49,346 nt of DNA, taken from Nitrospirota bacterium. Lineage in GTDB: Bacteria; Nitrospirota; Thermodesulfovibrionia; UBA6902; JAJYJJ01. Within the stretch, counting starts at the first letter, position 1, and each line of letters starts with the position of its first letter. The position numbers and the translations under genes were made by a program. The notes under the pieces were generated by a model. That model saw only the letters and a list, made by a program, of their open reading frames with translations. It was not told the origin of the DNA and ran no database searches. Where the stretch lies: positions 1 to 49,346 of the forward strand of contig JAJYJJ010000016.1 of the NCBI GenBank assembly GCA_021789595.1, given 5' to 3'. Of the stretch, positions 48,961 through 49,346 are shown piece after piece.

Positions 48961-49275
48961 ATGAGGATTATTCTGGCTGTTGTTTTAGTCCTATTATCAC
49001 TCTCGCTTGTATGGGCCAGCAATGGAAACACAGAAAAGAGGGTAGGAACTCAGAGGATTTCTATGGTGCAGAAGGGTATAGCTTACTACGACAGGGGGCA
49101 TTTCAGGACTGCCGTAAAATACCTTGAGCCGTATGTAAAGAACAATCCAGACCCAAAGATATATTATCTAATAGGTTATTCATACTACAAGATGAGGAAG
49201 ATGAAAAAGGCCATGGAATATTTCAAGGAAGCATATCTGATCGACCCTGATTATGCTCCCTCTAAGCGAAAATAG
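48961..49275 (+). CDS. small secreted TPR protein
   Basis: A 104-residue protein. Residues 1-18 form a signal peptide (MRIILAVVLVLLSLSLVWAS). The rest contains two TPR units (GIAYYDRGHFRTAVKYLEPY, then YYLIGYSYYKMRKMKKAMEY with FKEAYLIDP). The ATG at 48961 is preceded by AGGAGG. It should act as a periplasmic protein-protein adaptor, perhaps with the PBP1A encoded 80 bases upstream, although a hairpin separates them. The partner is unknown. Confidence 0.85.
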   Translation: MRIILAVVLVLLSLSLVWASNGNTEKRVGTQRISMVQKGIAYYDRGHFRTAVKYLEPYVKNNPDPKIYYLIGYSYYKMRKMKKAMEYFKEAYLIDPDYAPSKRK

Positions 49276-49277
49276 CA

Positions 49278-49346
49278 TCAGGTTTCAAGCAGCTCATCAT
49301 CTGAGATATTCTCAAATGAAAGCTCCATTATGACGGCATCTTCCTT
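49278..49346 (-). CDS. C-terminal end of an unidentified minus-strand gene
   Basis: An open frame enters from the right edge and ends EDAVIMELSFENISDDELLE, T, stop at 49278. It converges on the TPR gene with two bases between the stops. The tight spacing supports a real gene. Only 22 residues are visible, so no function can be given. Confidence 0.5.
   Translation of the reverse strand, partial: KEDAVIMELSFENISDDELLET

Overview
The window comes from a diderm (Gram-negative) bacterium. It carries lptF/lptG, a TolC-type outer-membrane factor, PBP1A and a histidine kinase with periplasmic c-type heme motifs. Arginine is mostly AGG/AGA and isoleucine often ATA in the right-hand three quarters. 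Together with the CBS-DHH-poly(A) polymerase fusion, the two-CW domain and many NtrC-type regulators, this suggests a Nitrospirota-like or deltaproteobacteria-like anaerobe. That placement is inference from gene content only.

The left part (1 to about 12.1 kb) is an accessory region, nearly all on the minus strand. It opens with a metal-response cluster: a CmtR-like ArsR regulator, a small thioredoxin-fold protein, a secreted 43-aa Cys-rich peptide, a CopD-like membrane protein, two further tiny Cys-rich proteins and a second ArsR regulator with a CxCxC motif. Next come vapBC and mazEF-type toxin-antitoxin modules, each next to a truncated gene. Between them lie an ECF sigma factor, a small membrane partner and a signal peptidase I with an extra membrane domain. 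The sigma gene and the signal peptidase gene are preceded by matching GGAACC-N15-CGTATT promoters. A FAD-dependent phytoene-desaturase-like enzyme with a TetR regulator follows. From 10.9 to 12.05 kb there is a field of broken genes, including a shrunken second copy of the sigma/CGGC/ferredoxin segment found at 5.7-6.5 kb.

From 12.05 kb the window is dense and ordered. A strong promoter starts a drug-efflux block (ABC ATPase and permease, TetR, TolC, HlyD/EmrA, DHA2 MFS), followed by queF. After a dead phospholipase-D fragment come a receiver protein with a helical tail, then valS, a membrane-anchored protein of 15-residue repeats and nadC. A minus-strand block holds an NtrC-type response regulator with its kinase (behind a leader with two large inverted-repeat structures), uspA with an MFS transporter, and an orphan NtrC-type activator that lacks a receiver and has AAFTGA in place of GAFTGA.

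The right part (31-49 kb) holds livHMGF (no binding-protein gene in view), acyP, a GAF-GGDEF diguanylate cyclase whose start seems to be a CTG, the CBS-DHH-nucleotidyltransferase fusion, two small conserved proteins, a class IV aminotransferase, deoC and a DsbC-like protein in overlapping order, lptF/lptG, a heme-motif histidine kinase with a two-CW tail, PBP1A behind a consensus promoter that predicts a leaderless message, and a small TPR protein. No rRNA, tRNA or CRISPR array was recognised.
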